In this document: one piece after another, positions 41,607 to 50,356 of the stretch
How positions within the stretch are numbered: the first letter of the stretch is position 1
Layout of the letters: each line of letters opens with the position of its first letter
Assembly: GCA_902794395.1 (NCBI GenBank)
Contig: CADBHB010000016.1
Span: 1-59,979 of the forward strand
Direction: 5' to 3'
DNA length: 59,979 bases
DNA from: an uncultured Ruminococcus sp.
GTDB lineage: Bacteria; Bacillota; Clostridia; Oscillospirales; Acutalibacteraceae
The notes under the pieces: generated by a model
The model's input: only the letters and a program-made list of their open reading frames with translations
The model's database searches: none
What the model was told of the DNA's origin: nothing
Program-made: the position numbers and the translations under genes

Positions 41607-44600
41607 TCAGTTTTCGGCGTAGTAGTTTTTAAGCTCGCCGAAGCTGTCTTTTTGACGGGTGGTGAATTTCGCGGTTTCCCAAGGCTCCCATCTAAAGGTT
41701 TTGTAGCCCGGGTCGTGCTTTTCCTTCGGGAAGCCGTAGAACAGGTCGCCCGACTTGCGCTCGCCTATCATTACCGAGGCGAGCACGCCGTTGGTGGTGA
41801 CGGTCTTTGCCTGTACGCCGTCGTAATCCTTGTCGTTTATGACCAGCCGCTTAGAGGGGTCGGCAACGTTGAGCCACGTCCACGGCAGGCGGACATAAAC
41901 CGTAGAGCCGGTTTGATAGAACTGGTTGTCGCCCGAGGCAAAGCTGCCGTAGCTGAGAGAGGCGACCTTGTTGTAGCTGCCTGTGTAGCTCTCCTTGGTG
42001 ACGATGGTGCCGCGCGAGCGGTCGTAGCTGCTCATAACATACAGCGCCGCCTCCTGCTTGCCGTCAAAGCGCAGGGAAAACTCCATGCCGGAGAGCGAGT
42101 TTGCGGTGAAGTCTTTTGAGTAGAAGTATTCGCCGTCGTTGCGCTGGAAGGTATCCAGCCCCACAAACATAGCCTGCTCCTTGAAATCCAGCTCCTCATA
42201 AAGCTGCAAGGTGATGTAGAAATAACCCGTGTCGCTGCTTAACGACACCGCCTGCACCAGATCGTCATCGCTGAGCACCAGCCCCGGGGTGTCGGGAGGC
42301 ACGCTGTCAAGAGCGATAACGCCTGTGCGCTGGGTGCTGTCGCAGGTGTTGTGCCACAGGTAGGCGCTGTTTTCCGCCGAGGTAAAGGGCTTCATCTCAG
42401 GCGAAGTCTGCGCCCAGCTGTCGTTTAGGTCAAAGATCACCGCGCCCAGCACGCCGCTGTCCTTGGCGGCTCGAAGTATCTCTGTCAGACCCTCGCCCTG
42501 CTCCTCCTCGGTAACGGCCTCCTGCCCGTAAACCGCGTTCACATCGGCAAGAGTTATGCCCGAGAGCAGCGTCGAAGGCACCTTTTGCTTCAATTCGCCG
42601 AACACAGAGGCATATCGGTCGTAGCGCGTTTTGGCGTTGACCTCCTCCGCGATCTCGTTGTCTATAAGTATATCGTTGTAAAAATACTGTGCGCGGTCGC
42701 TGTCCGCCAAAACAGCGGGCGCGTAGGCGATTTTGTCCGCGGCAAAGGTGGTGTCCGCCACCATCTGCATCCGCGCAGCCACCGCCACAGGGGTGTAGTA
42801 TTCGTAGTTGTCGTAGGAGGCGTGCTGAGCCGCGTCGTACAGATAGGCGGCAAATCCCTGCGCTCCGCTGAAGGAGCCGGTGTATTCGCCCTTGAAGCTG
42901 TAGGAGCTGAGCCGCTTGACCGCGGAAAGACCTTCGGCGTCAAGCTCGGGGTCCACCGTTATACCCAGGATATAGGCGGATACATCGGTGAAGAAGTTCG
43001 CCTCTCCCACTCCGCGGATCGTCGCCGTGCCGTCGCCGTGCAGCGCCTTGACCGTTTCGGTAACGGCGTTTTTCCACTGCGTCAGCCCGTCGTTTGTCAG
43101 GTAGCTGCCCGCGTCCAGACCCTCGGGCGGCGTTATCCGCTGCTGGATGTATATGATTTGATCGGCGTTTTTGTTGTGGCGGCCCACAGCGGAGTAGAAC
43201 TCCGGCGGCAGCAGGGTTTTTGCCACCAGACAGTTCACGCCCAGCTCCTGCGCCTGCTCCACCAGCCCTTCGTAGTAGGTGAAGTCGCGTGAATACTGCG
43301 CCTCGCCCGGCTTTTGCGCGTTTATCGCCATAGCCTTCAAGTTAAGGCTTCGCCACTTTTCGTCGTCATATATCTGGAAGGTGTCGTTGTTTACGCGCGC
43401 CACCTCCTTGTGCTTGCTCTGCTCGGGCGTGTAGTCCTTGGCATTGGTGTCCTTGAGTATGCGCCGCATCAGAGGGTCGTAAAACCGCCAGAAGAAGTTG
43501 GAAATATCGCCCTGACGGTCGTATGAGATGAATTTAAAGAAGGTGTTGGCAAAAAGGAATTTCCCGTAGCGGTTGCCGTTGACGTAGTCGTTGAAGTCGC
43601 CCGCGAAGAAATACACGGGCGGATAGCCCTTTTCCTGCTTGCGGGTGATGGCGCAGAACCGCGGGGTGTTGCTGATGTTTTTGATTTTTTCCATGCCCGT
43701 GGCATTGAGGTCGAACTCAAAGGTGGCTATGTCCTCGGTGCCGTAATTCGGCTCTACCAGCTCGAACCAGTTGTAGAAATTGCACTTGCCGCAGCCGCCG
43801 AATTCCTTTTTGTATTTGTCCTTGATGTAGATTTTAAGCAGATTTTTGGAGTCAAAATCCGTGTTTTGCTCCAACACGATTATCTCTCCGTCGTAGGAGA
43901 TCAATAATATGCCCGGTCCGGAAAAGCGCCATTCAACGCCCTCCTGCTGTTCATACATGGGCGGCGCCCAGTCGGGAACATCGGAAAAATCCTGCAGATC
44001 AACGATGTACCTGCCCAGCCATTTGGTTGGGGTCACGCCCAGCAGCGCCGACATCTGGTTTTTGACCGAGTCCTCCATAGGCGTGCTGAACAGCGCCGCC
44101 TCAGCGATGATAGGCGCGCCGCTTTCGTAGGCAAACGAGATGTACGACATATCGTCGGAAGTGATGCCGCCGTTGAGCGGTTTGCCGCCGTTGAAGTGTC
44201 CGAAGGTGTCGTTGCCCAGACCGTAGGCGTCCGAGATGTATACCAGATCGGGCTTTGAGGTAGCGGTGGACAGCTCGCGGCTGTGGTCAAAGGCGCCCTC
44301 GTCGTCCACCACGGGTCCGTAGTAATCGGTTTTATAGTTGTATGTGCCGCCGTTGGACTTAACGTACTTTTGCTGGTTGAGTATCCAGAAAAAGCCCTGG
44401 TGCTTGCGGTATATATTCGCCTTGTTTATATCCTCGTCCTCGGAATAGGAGAGCACGGTTTTGTCGAGCACCACCACATTGAGCGTTTTTTTCGGTTTGA
44501 CGTGCCAGCCGCCGAACAGCACGATCAAAAACAGCACCACCGCGGCAGCCACGATATGATACCATTTGATGCGGCGGCGCAGCTGTTTCATCTTTGCCTT

Positions 44601-44681
44601 GCGGGCGTTTTGATGCTCCTCAAATGCCTGCTCTTCTTTTGTAGGCTCTGCGGCGCTTTTGGCTTTGGTTTTTTTCGCCAT
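41607..44681 (-). CDS. Large membrane protein with degenerate glycosidase-like barrel
   Basis: The 1024-aa protein has a basic cytoplasmic tail and one membrane helix (WYHIVAAAVVLFLIVLFGGW, about 40-59). An alpha/beta domain follows (about 65-420, with TLNVVVLDKTVLSYSEDEDI, PDLVYISDAYGLGNDTFG and VYFFAGDFNDYV). The second half parallels the two barrel paralogues downstream: AYILGITVDPELDAEG replaces GWIIGIEWD, and VPSTLLSGITL replaces MLVAEFG. Thr575 stands in for the first catalytic Glu and no Glu occupies the second site, so it is probably a pseudo-enzyme. The CBM9-like C-terminal part is kept (VYVRLPWTWLNVADPS). A structural or polymer-guiding role beside the synthase is likely. AAGGACG lies eight bases before the ATG. 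Confidence 0.78.
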   Translation of the reverse strand: MAKKTKAKSAAEPTKEEQAFEEHQNARKAKMKQLRRRIKWYHIVAAAVVLFLIVLFGGWHVKPKKTLNVVVLDKTVLSYSEDEDINKANIYRKHQGFFWILNQQKYVKSNGGTYNYKTDYYGPVVDDEGAFDHSRELSTATSKPDLVYISDAYGLGNDTFGHFNGGKPLNGGITSDDMSYISFAYESGAPIIAEAALFSTPMEDSVKNQMSALLGVTPTKWLGRYIVDLQDFSDVPDWAPPMYEQQEGVEWRFSGPGILLISYDGEIIVLEQNTDFDSKNLLKIYIKDKYKKEFGGCGKCNFYNWFELVEPNYGTEDIATFEFDLNATGMEKIKNISNTPRFCAITRKQEKGYPPVYFFAGDFNDYVNGNRYGKFLFANTFFKFISYDRQGDISNFFWRFYDPLMRRILKDTNAKDYTPEQSKHKEVARVNNDTFQIYDDEKWRSLNLKAMAINAQKPGEAQYSRDFTYYEGLVEQAQELGVNCLVAKTLLPPEFYSAVGRHNKNADQIIYIQQRITPPEGLDAGSYLTNDGLTQWKNAVTETVKALHGDGTATIRGVGEANFFTDVSAYILGITVDPELDAEGLSAVKRLSSYSFKGEYTGSFSGAQGFAAYLYDAAQHASYDNYEYYTPVAVAARMQMVADTTFAADKIAYAPAVLADSDRAQYFYNDILIDNEIAEEVNAKTRYDRYASVFGELKQKVPSTLLSGITLADVNAVYGQEAVTEEEQGEGLTEILRAAKDSGVLGAVIFDLNDSWAQTSPEMKPFTSAENSAYLWHNTCDSTQRTGVIALDSVPPDTPGLVLSDDDLVQAVSLSSDTGYFYITLQLYEELDFKEQAMFVGLDTFQRNDGEYFYSKDFTANSLSGMEFSLRFDGKQEAALYVMSSYDRSRGTIVTKESYTGSYNKVASLSYGSFASGDNQFYQTGSTVYVRLPWTWLNVADPSKRLVINDKDYDGVQAKTVTTNGVLASVMIGERKSGDLFYGFPKEKHDPGYKTFRWEPWETAKFTTRQKDSFGELKNYYAEN

Positions 44682-44700
44682 AACAAATCCGTCCTTTATA

Positions 44701-46893
44701 TCAGTCGCGCTGCTCCTCCAAACACGTTAAGAACAGCTTGACGAGCTTGGGGTCAAATATCTTTCCGGCGTTGTCCGTGATGTTGTCCTTCGCCTCCTGC
44801 GGGGTCCACGCCTTTTTGTAGGCGCGCTCGCTGGTCAGCGCGTCATACACGTCGCAAACGGTGACGATGCGCGCTATCAAGGGGATGTCCTCGCCCTTGA
44901 GGGCGTTGGTGCCGGTGCCGTCGTAGTGCTCATGGTGATACCGCGCGATTGTCGCGGCATCGGAGATAAGAGGGTCGTCGGCGTAAGCCGAGAGGATGGT
45001 GTAGCCGAACTTGGTGTGGCTGTTTACAATTACCCGCTCCTCCTCGCTCAGCCTGCCTTCCTTGTGGATGATGTACTTTGGCACGGCTATCTTTCCCAGG
45101 TCGTGCAGCTTGGACGCCAGCGCTATCCGCGACGACTCCTCCTCGCTCATGCCCAGCTTTTGACACAGCGCATAGGTGTAGCGGCTGATATTCTGCAAAT
45201 GCTCCACCGAGCAGCCGTTGTCCAGCTCAGCGTTTTCGGCGAGCTCCTCAAAGATAATGTTGATGGCGCGCTGACTGCCGCGGGACACCGTGTTTTCGTA
45301 GGTGGTTTCCAGCCCGCAGTAGGTCGCCTCCATCATGCCGATGAAGAAAACATCCAATCCGTTTTTGATGTTCTCAAAATGGAAAATCGCGCCGACTTCG
45401 TCGCCGTCCTTTAAGATATATTCAAAATAGGTTTCGCAAAACACACAATTTTTACGGTTGGCGGTCGCGTTTTGCTCTATGCGCCGATAGTCGCAGCCCG
45501 CAACGCCCTCTGAAATGACCTCGCGGTAGCCCTCGCCGTCCCTGACCGCGGCACAGCAGCGCAGCTCGGCGTTCTCGGGGTCGAACTTCACCAGCAGCGC
45601 GCGTATCTCCTCCACCGCGCTTTCAAAAAAGCTCTCCGCGTCGGAGCATTTCAGCATATTGCGTATAAACATGGAGATATTGTCAACGGTTGCGCCGTAG
45701 CCCTCGGTGTTCTCGCGCAGCTTGCTGTTTTTGCGCTGATAGCGGTAATCCGCGATATAGATGTACTCCATAATGCAGGCGACCGCAAGCGTAGGCACCG
45801 CCACGGTGTATTGATACAGCGCGCGGAAGCGGAACAGCAGCATAAAGCCCGCCAGCGTTATCATAAGCGTGTAGTAGCCGCAGATTACAAACACGGGCGT
45901 CGCGTATTGGGTGCGGCGCTCCAGATGAGTGGCAGCGACGCGCAGAGTATACAGCGCGGCGAGCAGGCACAGAACGCTCATCGCCGCCACCGACAGCTTT
46001 AGCAGCGTAGGGGTGAACGCCAGCAGCATGACAAGCACCGACAGCGCGGAGGCAAAGCCCACCGCGACGGCGGATTTGCGGCGGTCGCGGAAAAGGTTGT
46101 TTACGCAGACCAGCGTAGCCATGAACGTCAAGTGCACGGGGAGCAGCAAAAGCCTGAGCGTGAGCGGCGCGTTGAGCAGGTAGGTCGCCTCGGGCAGCAT
46201 ATTCAAAAAGACCGCCAGACCCGTGCAGGAGAAGATAGCCGCGCCCGCTATGGAGCGGTGTATCTTTCGCCTTATCGCGGACAGCACCGCAAGCAGCAGG
46301 ATGCCCAGTATGCCCAGCGCGAACATAGCCGCCGAGAACACAAGTCCGAAGCTCCACTCAAAGGCGGGGCTGGAGTTAGTGTTGGTGTACGCCTCAAAGC
46401 GCACCGAAAGCGGCAGCTTTATAAACACCTCTATTTGCTGCTCGTGGGTGGATGGCTCAAGCCTGACGGCGTTGTAGCAGTTGCCTACATACGCCTCGTC
46501 AAAGCGGTTGTTGTATATCTCCTTGCCGTTCAACTTGATTTTTACGGGCGAATAATCGGTTAGGATGACCAGCGTTTTGCCGCTGTCCTTGGGGTCGATG
46601 GTTTTGGTAAGGTACAGGTTTTCCCTTTTTACTCCCTTTTCGGTGAGAATGGGATTTTGCGCGTTGAATATGCGCAGCTCGCCCGCGGGAGTCGCGCCCG
46701 GTCGGGTGGTGTAAAGATACTCCCAGTTGGAAAGCGTGTTTTCCTTGGGCAGACTGGCGGCGACATAAGACGCCACAAAATACACCGCTATCGTCAGTAC
46801 AAAGACGATTACGGACACGCCTAAAAGAGGGATAGCTCCCCCTTTGGTTTTATTGCTCTGCCACTTTTCCCGAAAAACATTCTTTTTGCTCAT
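44701..46893 (-). CDS. 7TM sensor protein with HD-GYP domain
   Basis: The 730-aa protein has a membrane helix (about 20-46) and an extracellular jelly-roll domain (about 90-165, KTLVILTDYSPVKIKLNGKE). Seven or so membrane helices follow (about 180-385), as in 7TMR-DISM receptors. A GAF-like stretch comes next (about 410-530). The C-terminal HD-GYP domain (about 550-730) has LASKLHDLGKIAVPKYIIHK and RYHHEHYDGTGTNALKGEDIPL. HD-GYP enzymes degrade c-di-GMP. The metal residues (HD, HH, D) are present, but GYP is replaced by GTN, so activity may differ. The external domain suggests sensing of a sugar. It lies inside the polysaccharide operon, third in order. Confidence 0.83.
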   Translation of the reverse strand: MSKKNVFREKWQSNKTKGGAIPLLGVSVIVFVLTIAVYFVASYVAASLPKENTLSNWEYLYTTRPGATPAGELRIFNAQNPILTEKGVKRENLYLTKTIDPKDSGKTLVILTDYSPVKIKLNGKEIYNNRFDEAYVGNCYNAVRLEPSTHEQQIEVFIKLPLSVRFEAYTNTNSSPAFEWSFGLVFSAAMFALGILGILLLAVLSAIRRKIHRSIAGAAIFSCTGLAVFLNMLPEATYLLNAPLTLRLLLLPVHLTFMATLVCVNNLFRDRRKSAVAVGFASALSVLVMLLAFTPTLLKLSVAAMSVLCLLAALYTLRVAATHLERRTQYATPVFVICGYYTLMITLAGFMLLFRFRALYQYTVAVPTLAVACIMEYIYIADYRYQRKNSKLRENTEGYGATVDNISMFIRNMLKCSDAESFFESAVEEIRALLVKFDPENAELRCCAAVRDGEGYREVISEGVAGCDYRRIEQNATANRKNCVFCETYFEYILKDGDEVGAIFHFENIKNGLDVFFIGMMEATYCGLETTYENTVSRGSQRAINIIFEELAENAELDNGCSVEHLQNISRYTYALCQKLGMSEEESSRIALASKLHDLGKIAVPKYIIHKEGRLSEEERVIVNSHTKFGYTILSAYADDPLISDAATIARYHHEHYDGTGTNALKGEDIPLIARIVTVCDVYDALTSERAYKKAWTPQEAKDNITDNAGKIFDPKLVKLFLTCLEEQRD

Positions 46894-46908
46894 AGTTATC
46901 TTGTGAAA

Positions 46909-47109
46909 TCACAGTCTGGAGTATTTTTTCAACAGGTTTATTACCGCCTCGTCGGTGACGGGAGCGTGCTTCGCCGCTTCTCTGCTTTCGATTATGTCCT
47001 TTACCCCTTCGAGGATCTTGTCGATCTCTTTTTGGTGGTCGGCAACAGCGCGCAGCGCCTCGCACAAACGGGCGTTTTCGGCTTCCAGCTTTGAAAGCTT
47101 TTCTTCCAT
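46909..47109 (-). CDS. Small coiled-coil protein
   Basis: The 66-aa protein is almost entirely heptad-like in residues 1-45 (KLSKLEAENARLCEALRAV, then IDKILEGVKDIIES), followed by TDEAVINLLKKYSRL. AGGCGG lies eight bases before the ATG. It sits between the lipoprotein and HD-GYP genes with gaps of 11 and 15 bases, so it is part of the operon. It is probably an adaptor for a membrane partner; no family is recognised. Confidence 0.72.
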   Translation of the reverse strand: MEEKLSKLEAENARLCEALRAVADHQKEIDKILEGVKDIIESREAAKHAPVTDEAVINLLKKYSRL

Positions 47110-47120
47110 GGTGATACCGC

Positions 47121-47813
47121 CTATTCTGTCTTGAGCGCGCTGATGGCAGCCGCGCCGTTTTGTACGGTTACGGTCAGCGTGGTCCTGCCCAGCATGGTGG
47201 AGCGCGCCAGCTCGTTGTAGAAGGTGGTGATGATGTCAGCCTTGTTGCCCTCTACGTTGACCGCGTCGATGGTATAGTAGATGTTGCAGCCGTAGTCGGG
47301 CATCCACATCTCAAATATCTTTTCGGAGGGTTTATAAAGCTCCGCTTTTGTGAGGTCGGCGTCCACCGTGCCGAACAGCTTTTGCAGCTCGGCCTGGATC
47401 TGCTCCAGGGTGGCGGTGCGGTACTCCATAGTCTTGTTGGTGGTTTCGTTGAGGTTGGGCAGCAGCACGTGAGAAAATCCGTACTGTGTCAGCACATCCA
47501 CCGAAAGCTGATTCGGTGAGCTGAACTCCTTTTGCCCCATCATGTACGCCAGCTCATAGCTGCGCACGGCATAGCTTTTTACGTTGATCGAAACACCGCC
47601 TACCGTGACCGGCTCGGTCTTTCCGGTGCCGTAGGAATGAAAGCCCGGAAGCTCTGTTTCGGTGGTTTCACTGCTGTTCATGTCCACATTGTACTCGTTT
47701 TTTTGACCTTCCTTCGCTTTTACGTTAGGGTCCTTTGTGCACGAGGTAGCCAAAAGCGCTAAAAGTATCAGTGAACACAGAACAGCAGTCCACTTTTGGA
47801 TTTTCAGTGTCAT
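47121..47813 (-). CDS. Lipoprotein, first gene of the polysaccharide operon
   Basis: The 230-aa protein has a lipobox (LLALLATSC, Cys25), a polar Thr/Glu-rich spacer and a compact domain. The domain has VGGVSINVKSYAVRSYELAYM, LTQYGFSHVLLPNLNE, KIFEMWMPDYGCNIYYTID and a final strand TTLTVTVQNGAAA. I do not recognise the family. GGGAGG precedes the ATG. It directly follows the operator-promoter at 47832-47871. Confidence 0.75.
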   Translation of the reverse strand: MTLKIQKWTAVLCSLILLALLATSCTKDPNVKAKEGQKNEYNVDMNSSETTETELPGFHSYGTGKTEPVTVGGVSINVKSYAVRSYELAYMMGQKEFSSPNQLSVDVLTQYGFSHVLLPNLNETTNKTMEYRTATLEQIQAELQKLFGTVDADLTKAELYKPSEKIFEMWMPDYGCNIYYTIDAVNVEGNKADIITTFYNELARSTMLGRTTLTVTVQNGAAAISALKTE

Positions 47814-47831
47814 AAAAATCCTCCCTTTATT

Positions 47832-47871
47832 AGAATATTCCTTGACCCGGCAAATGTCAAGTCAAGGAATA
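47832..47871 (-). promoter_or_regulatory. Polysaccharide operon promoter inside a perfect inverted repeat
   Basis: On the minus strand TTGACA (47855-47860) and TATTCT (47832-47837) are 17 bp apart. A perfect 11-bp inverted repeat, TATTCCTTGAC and GTCAAGGAATA, occupies 47836-47846 and 47861-47871 with a 14-bp gap. It straddles the promoter and looks like a repressor site. A hairpin reading as a weak terminator for the beta-helix gene is the alternative, but no T-tract follows. Confidence 0.7.
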
Positions 47872-47910
47872 CCAACTAAATCACTTTTTTATATTTTGTT
47901 TAAAATATCA

Positions 47911-49995
47911 TCAGTAGGGCCATACATAGTCCTTGTAACATTCTTCGGGATTCTCCTCGTCGATCTCCACAAAGACATTCGCCCTGGCGAACTCGACATA
48001 GTTGTCGTAAGCAATCGCCTCAACGGTGGAACCGAGCGGCAGGTTGACGGAGAGATACTCAAGAGGCTTGTTGTACTGGAAGTCGTCGAGAGTGTTCTCG
48101 TGGTCGATGCCGGTGTCATAAACCACCTTTTCGATGCCCGTCTGCTTGTTGTAATCGCCGTTTTCAAAGGTGAAGCGATAAGCCATGAAGCATCTGTTGG
48201 TGTCGGTCCTCAGGACGGGGTCGCCCTTAGGCAGTACAAACGCGTGGTTTTCGGCGTCGTAGCTGCGCTCGTTGTACTTATCGGACACGCGAACGGTGTA
48301 TACCACGGTGCCTCTGAAGCCGCGGGTCTCATCCTCGTAAATGCCGTGCTCGGGAGTGAATACCTCGTAGGGTCTGTGGATCTTCTTCTCGCTGTTGGCG
48401 TCTCTGGTGCTCCAGTCTACGCAACACATCTGGAAACGGTATTCCTTGCCGATTTCGATTTCCACGGTGTCGCCGCTGTAGTACACGCTGCCGTCCTCAA
48501 AGCGGACCGCCATTGCAAGAGGAGTCACGATACCGAGCTGAGCCTTTTGGGGAGTGGGCTCGTCGCCGGGCTCATCGGGATCTACGATGTTTGCCCAAAG
48601 GGATACGGAGCCGGTTGGAAGAGCCTGATAGGTTTTCTCGCCCTTGGTGCTCTCTGCCTTAACGCTTGCGACGTCCGCGATGGCAACGGCGTCCTCGCCG
48701 AAGAACCATCTGTCGGAGCTGCCGAATACCGCGTCGCTGACGCTGAACGATGCAGCGTCCTTATCTACCGCGTAAGCGCCTGCGGAAACCGCGTACAGGG
48801 TTACGCCGTCGCCGATGGTGATGCTCTGCGCAACGGGGATAGCGCCGTCAACGGGAGATTTCTGCTTGCTGGCGCCGATGGCGGGTGCCTGTGTCGCGGA
48901 GATAGCGGTAACCTTAGCGCTGCCGCCGATCTCGATCACGCCGCCGGTGTGGCTGCCGCGTCCGGAGCCGATAGCCGCGCCCGCGGACTGGTTTGCCTCG
49001 GAGCCGCCCGGTACGGCTCTGCTGCTCGCGGTCATAGCGGTAACATCCGCGTTGCCGCTGATATATACGTTGGATTTGTAAGCGTTTTGATTGTACTTTT
49101 CAGCCTTGCTGCATCCGCGTCCCGCGCCGATGCCCGCGCCGCCGCAGGAGCCTCTGGCAACTACCTTGCCGCCGTTGATCTCAATGTGGGAAGCCGAAGC
49201 GCCGTAGCCGCCGCCGATGCCCGCCGCAAAGGAGCCGGGGTCGGACGCGTTGAGCGCCGCAAGGTCGCTGTAGTCAAAGCTCTGGTTCCACTCGGTGCCG
49301 GCGTAAACCTCGCCGCCGTTGATGATGATGGTGCCGCTGTCGTACTCGCCGACCGCCGCTACACCGATAGCGCCGCCGCTGGTGCCGTAGCCGCAGCCGA
49401 TGCCCGCGCCGCACTCTTTGCCGTAGGCGTGGATAACGCCGCCGTTAATGGTGATCTTGTTGCCGTTGACGTGGTAGCCCGCGCCAATACCGGAGCCTCT
49501 TCTGCCTGCAAAAGCGTTGATGTTGCCGCTTTCGATGGTGATCTCACCGACCTGCACGCGCTGCTCCTCGGGAATGTTGATGTCGGTGCCGTAGGAGCCG
49601 ATAGCCGCGCCCCACTTTCCGCCTGTGACATTCAAAGTGCCCTCGCCCGTAAAGGTGACCTTGGAGCCGTATTCGACCTGAATGCCGCAGGAATAAACAT
49701 TTTCGTTGCCCTTAATGGTGCTGAAGCCTACCAGCACAAAGGTGACGTCTGCGCCGTCCTTGACATGGATCGCGGAACGGTTGTGATTTTGAATGTTGGC
49801 GTTGTCAAGCGTTACAGTCGCTTTAGCGCCTGAGATGTCCAGAGGACCGTTCTGTTCACAGTCTATTGTGTACTCGCCGTCCTCCGAGATAGTTGTGACG
49901 GTGCTTTCGGCATCCGTCTCCTCCGCCTGCACCGCCAGCGGCATGACCGTCAGCAGCAGAACGGAAGCAAGTAAGATTGCTAATACTTTCTTCAT
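47911..49995 (-). CDS. Secreted right-handed beta-helix protein under riboswitch control
   Basis: The ~694-aa protein has a signal peptide (residues 1-24, cleavage near VQA). A long glycine-rich solenoid (about 45-395) has repeated ITINGG/IEINGG strands and GAGIG, AAIGSGRG and GIGAGYG turns. A non-repetitive C-terminal part follows (about 440-694, YRFQMCCVDWSTRDANSEK, YTVRVSDKYNERS, FEFARANVFVEI-like end). There is no anchor motif. Similar solenoids occur in adhesins and polysaccharide-binding proteins. The second ATG (49995) is correctly spaced from AAAGG. It is preceded by a c-di-GMP-I riboswitch with a terminator, so its expression follows the second messenger. Confidence 0.83.
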   Translation of the reverse strand: MKKVLAILLASVLLLTVMPLAVQAEETDAESTVTTISEDGEYTIDCEQNGPLDISGAKATVTLDNANIQNHNRSAIHVKDGADVTFVLVGFSTIKGNENVYSCGIQVEYGSKVTFTGEGTLNVTGGKWGAAIGSYGTDINIPEEQRVQVGEITIESGNINAFAGRRGSGIGAGYHVNGNKITINGGVIHAYGKECGAGIGCGYGTSGGAIGVAAVGEYDSGTIIINGGEVYAGTEWNQSFDYSDLAALNASDPGSFAAGIGGGYGASASHIEINGGKVVARGSCGGAGIGAGRGCSKAEKYNQNAYKSNVYISGNADVTAMTASSRAVPGGSEANQSAGAAIGSGRGSHTGGVIEIGGSAKVTAISATQAPAIGASKQKSPVDGAIPVAQSITIGDGVTLYAVSAGAYAVDKDAASFSVSDAVFGSSDRWFFGEDAVAIADVASVKAESTKGEKTYQALPTGSVSLWANIVDPDEPGDEPTPQKAQLGIVTPLAMAVRFEDGSVYYSGDTVEIEIGKEYRFQMCCVDWSTRDANSEKKIHRPYEVFTPEHGIYEDETRGFRGTVVYTVRVSDKYNERSYDAENHAFVLPKGDPVLRTDTNRCFMAYRFTFENGDYNKQTGIEKVVYDTGIDHENTLDDFQYNKPLEYLSVNLPLGSTVEAIAYDNYVEFARANVFVEIDEENPEECYKDYVWPY

Positions 49996-50086
49996 GTCTC
50001 TCATCCTTTCTCTGTGGATTGAGGTGTGCCTAACCTCGGGGTCTTGTTCATACGGAAGCTGCCCGTGTGTCGTTTTTTGGGGAAAT

Positions 50087-50132
50087 AAAAAACCGACTGC
50101 AACAAATCACGAAAACGTGTTTGATGCAGCCG
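50087..50132 (-). terminator. Expression-platform terminator of the c-di-GMP riboswitch
   Basis: On the minus strand CCGGCTGCATCAAACACG pairs with CGTGATTTGTTGCAGTCGG around TTTT and is followed by six T. Its 5' arm overlaps the 3' strand of aptamer helix P2. Folding of the ligand-bound aptamer should therefore compete with termination. Confidence 0.88.
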
Positions 50133-50205
50133 GTCGGTCATATAGCTAACTAATTAGACACCTGAGCTTTGCGTCACCGCCTTTCGACGGCTTTGCCCTT
50201 CTATA
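50124..50205 (-). ncRNA. Cyclic-di-GMP-I (GEMM) riboswitch aptamer
   Basis: Read on the minus strand, the RNA has GGGCAAAGCC, a CCGUC-GAAA-GGCGG stem with the GNRA tetraloop and the invariant GACGCAAAGC. A second helix (AGC and GGU with ACC and GCU) follows, carrying the tetraloop receptor halves CUAA and UAUG. The order and spacing match GEMM-I aptamers such as Vc2. It lies directly downstream of a promoter and upstream of a terminator in the leader of the beta-helix gene. Confidence 0.88.
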
Positions 50206-50216
50206 ACGTATAATAC

Positions 50217-50245
50217 ATTATATCACATATATTGCAAAATAGCAA
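50217..50245 (-). promoter_or_regulatory. Promoter of the riboswitch-controlled beta-helix gene
   Basis: On the minus strand TTGCTA (50240-50245) and TATAAT (50217-50222) are 17 bp apart. Transcription would start near 50210, just before the aptamer. Confidence 0.8.
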
Positions 50246-50356
50246 TACTAAAAGTATAAAATATTTTCAACGATTTTTGTGTGTTTTTACCAATATTCAC
50301 ATCGCTTCCTGCGCGCGGTTGAGTGCCAGCGGCGACTTGCTGCGCCGCTTGTTGCG

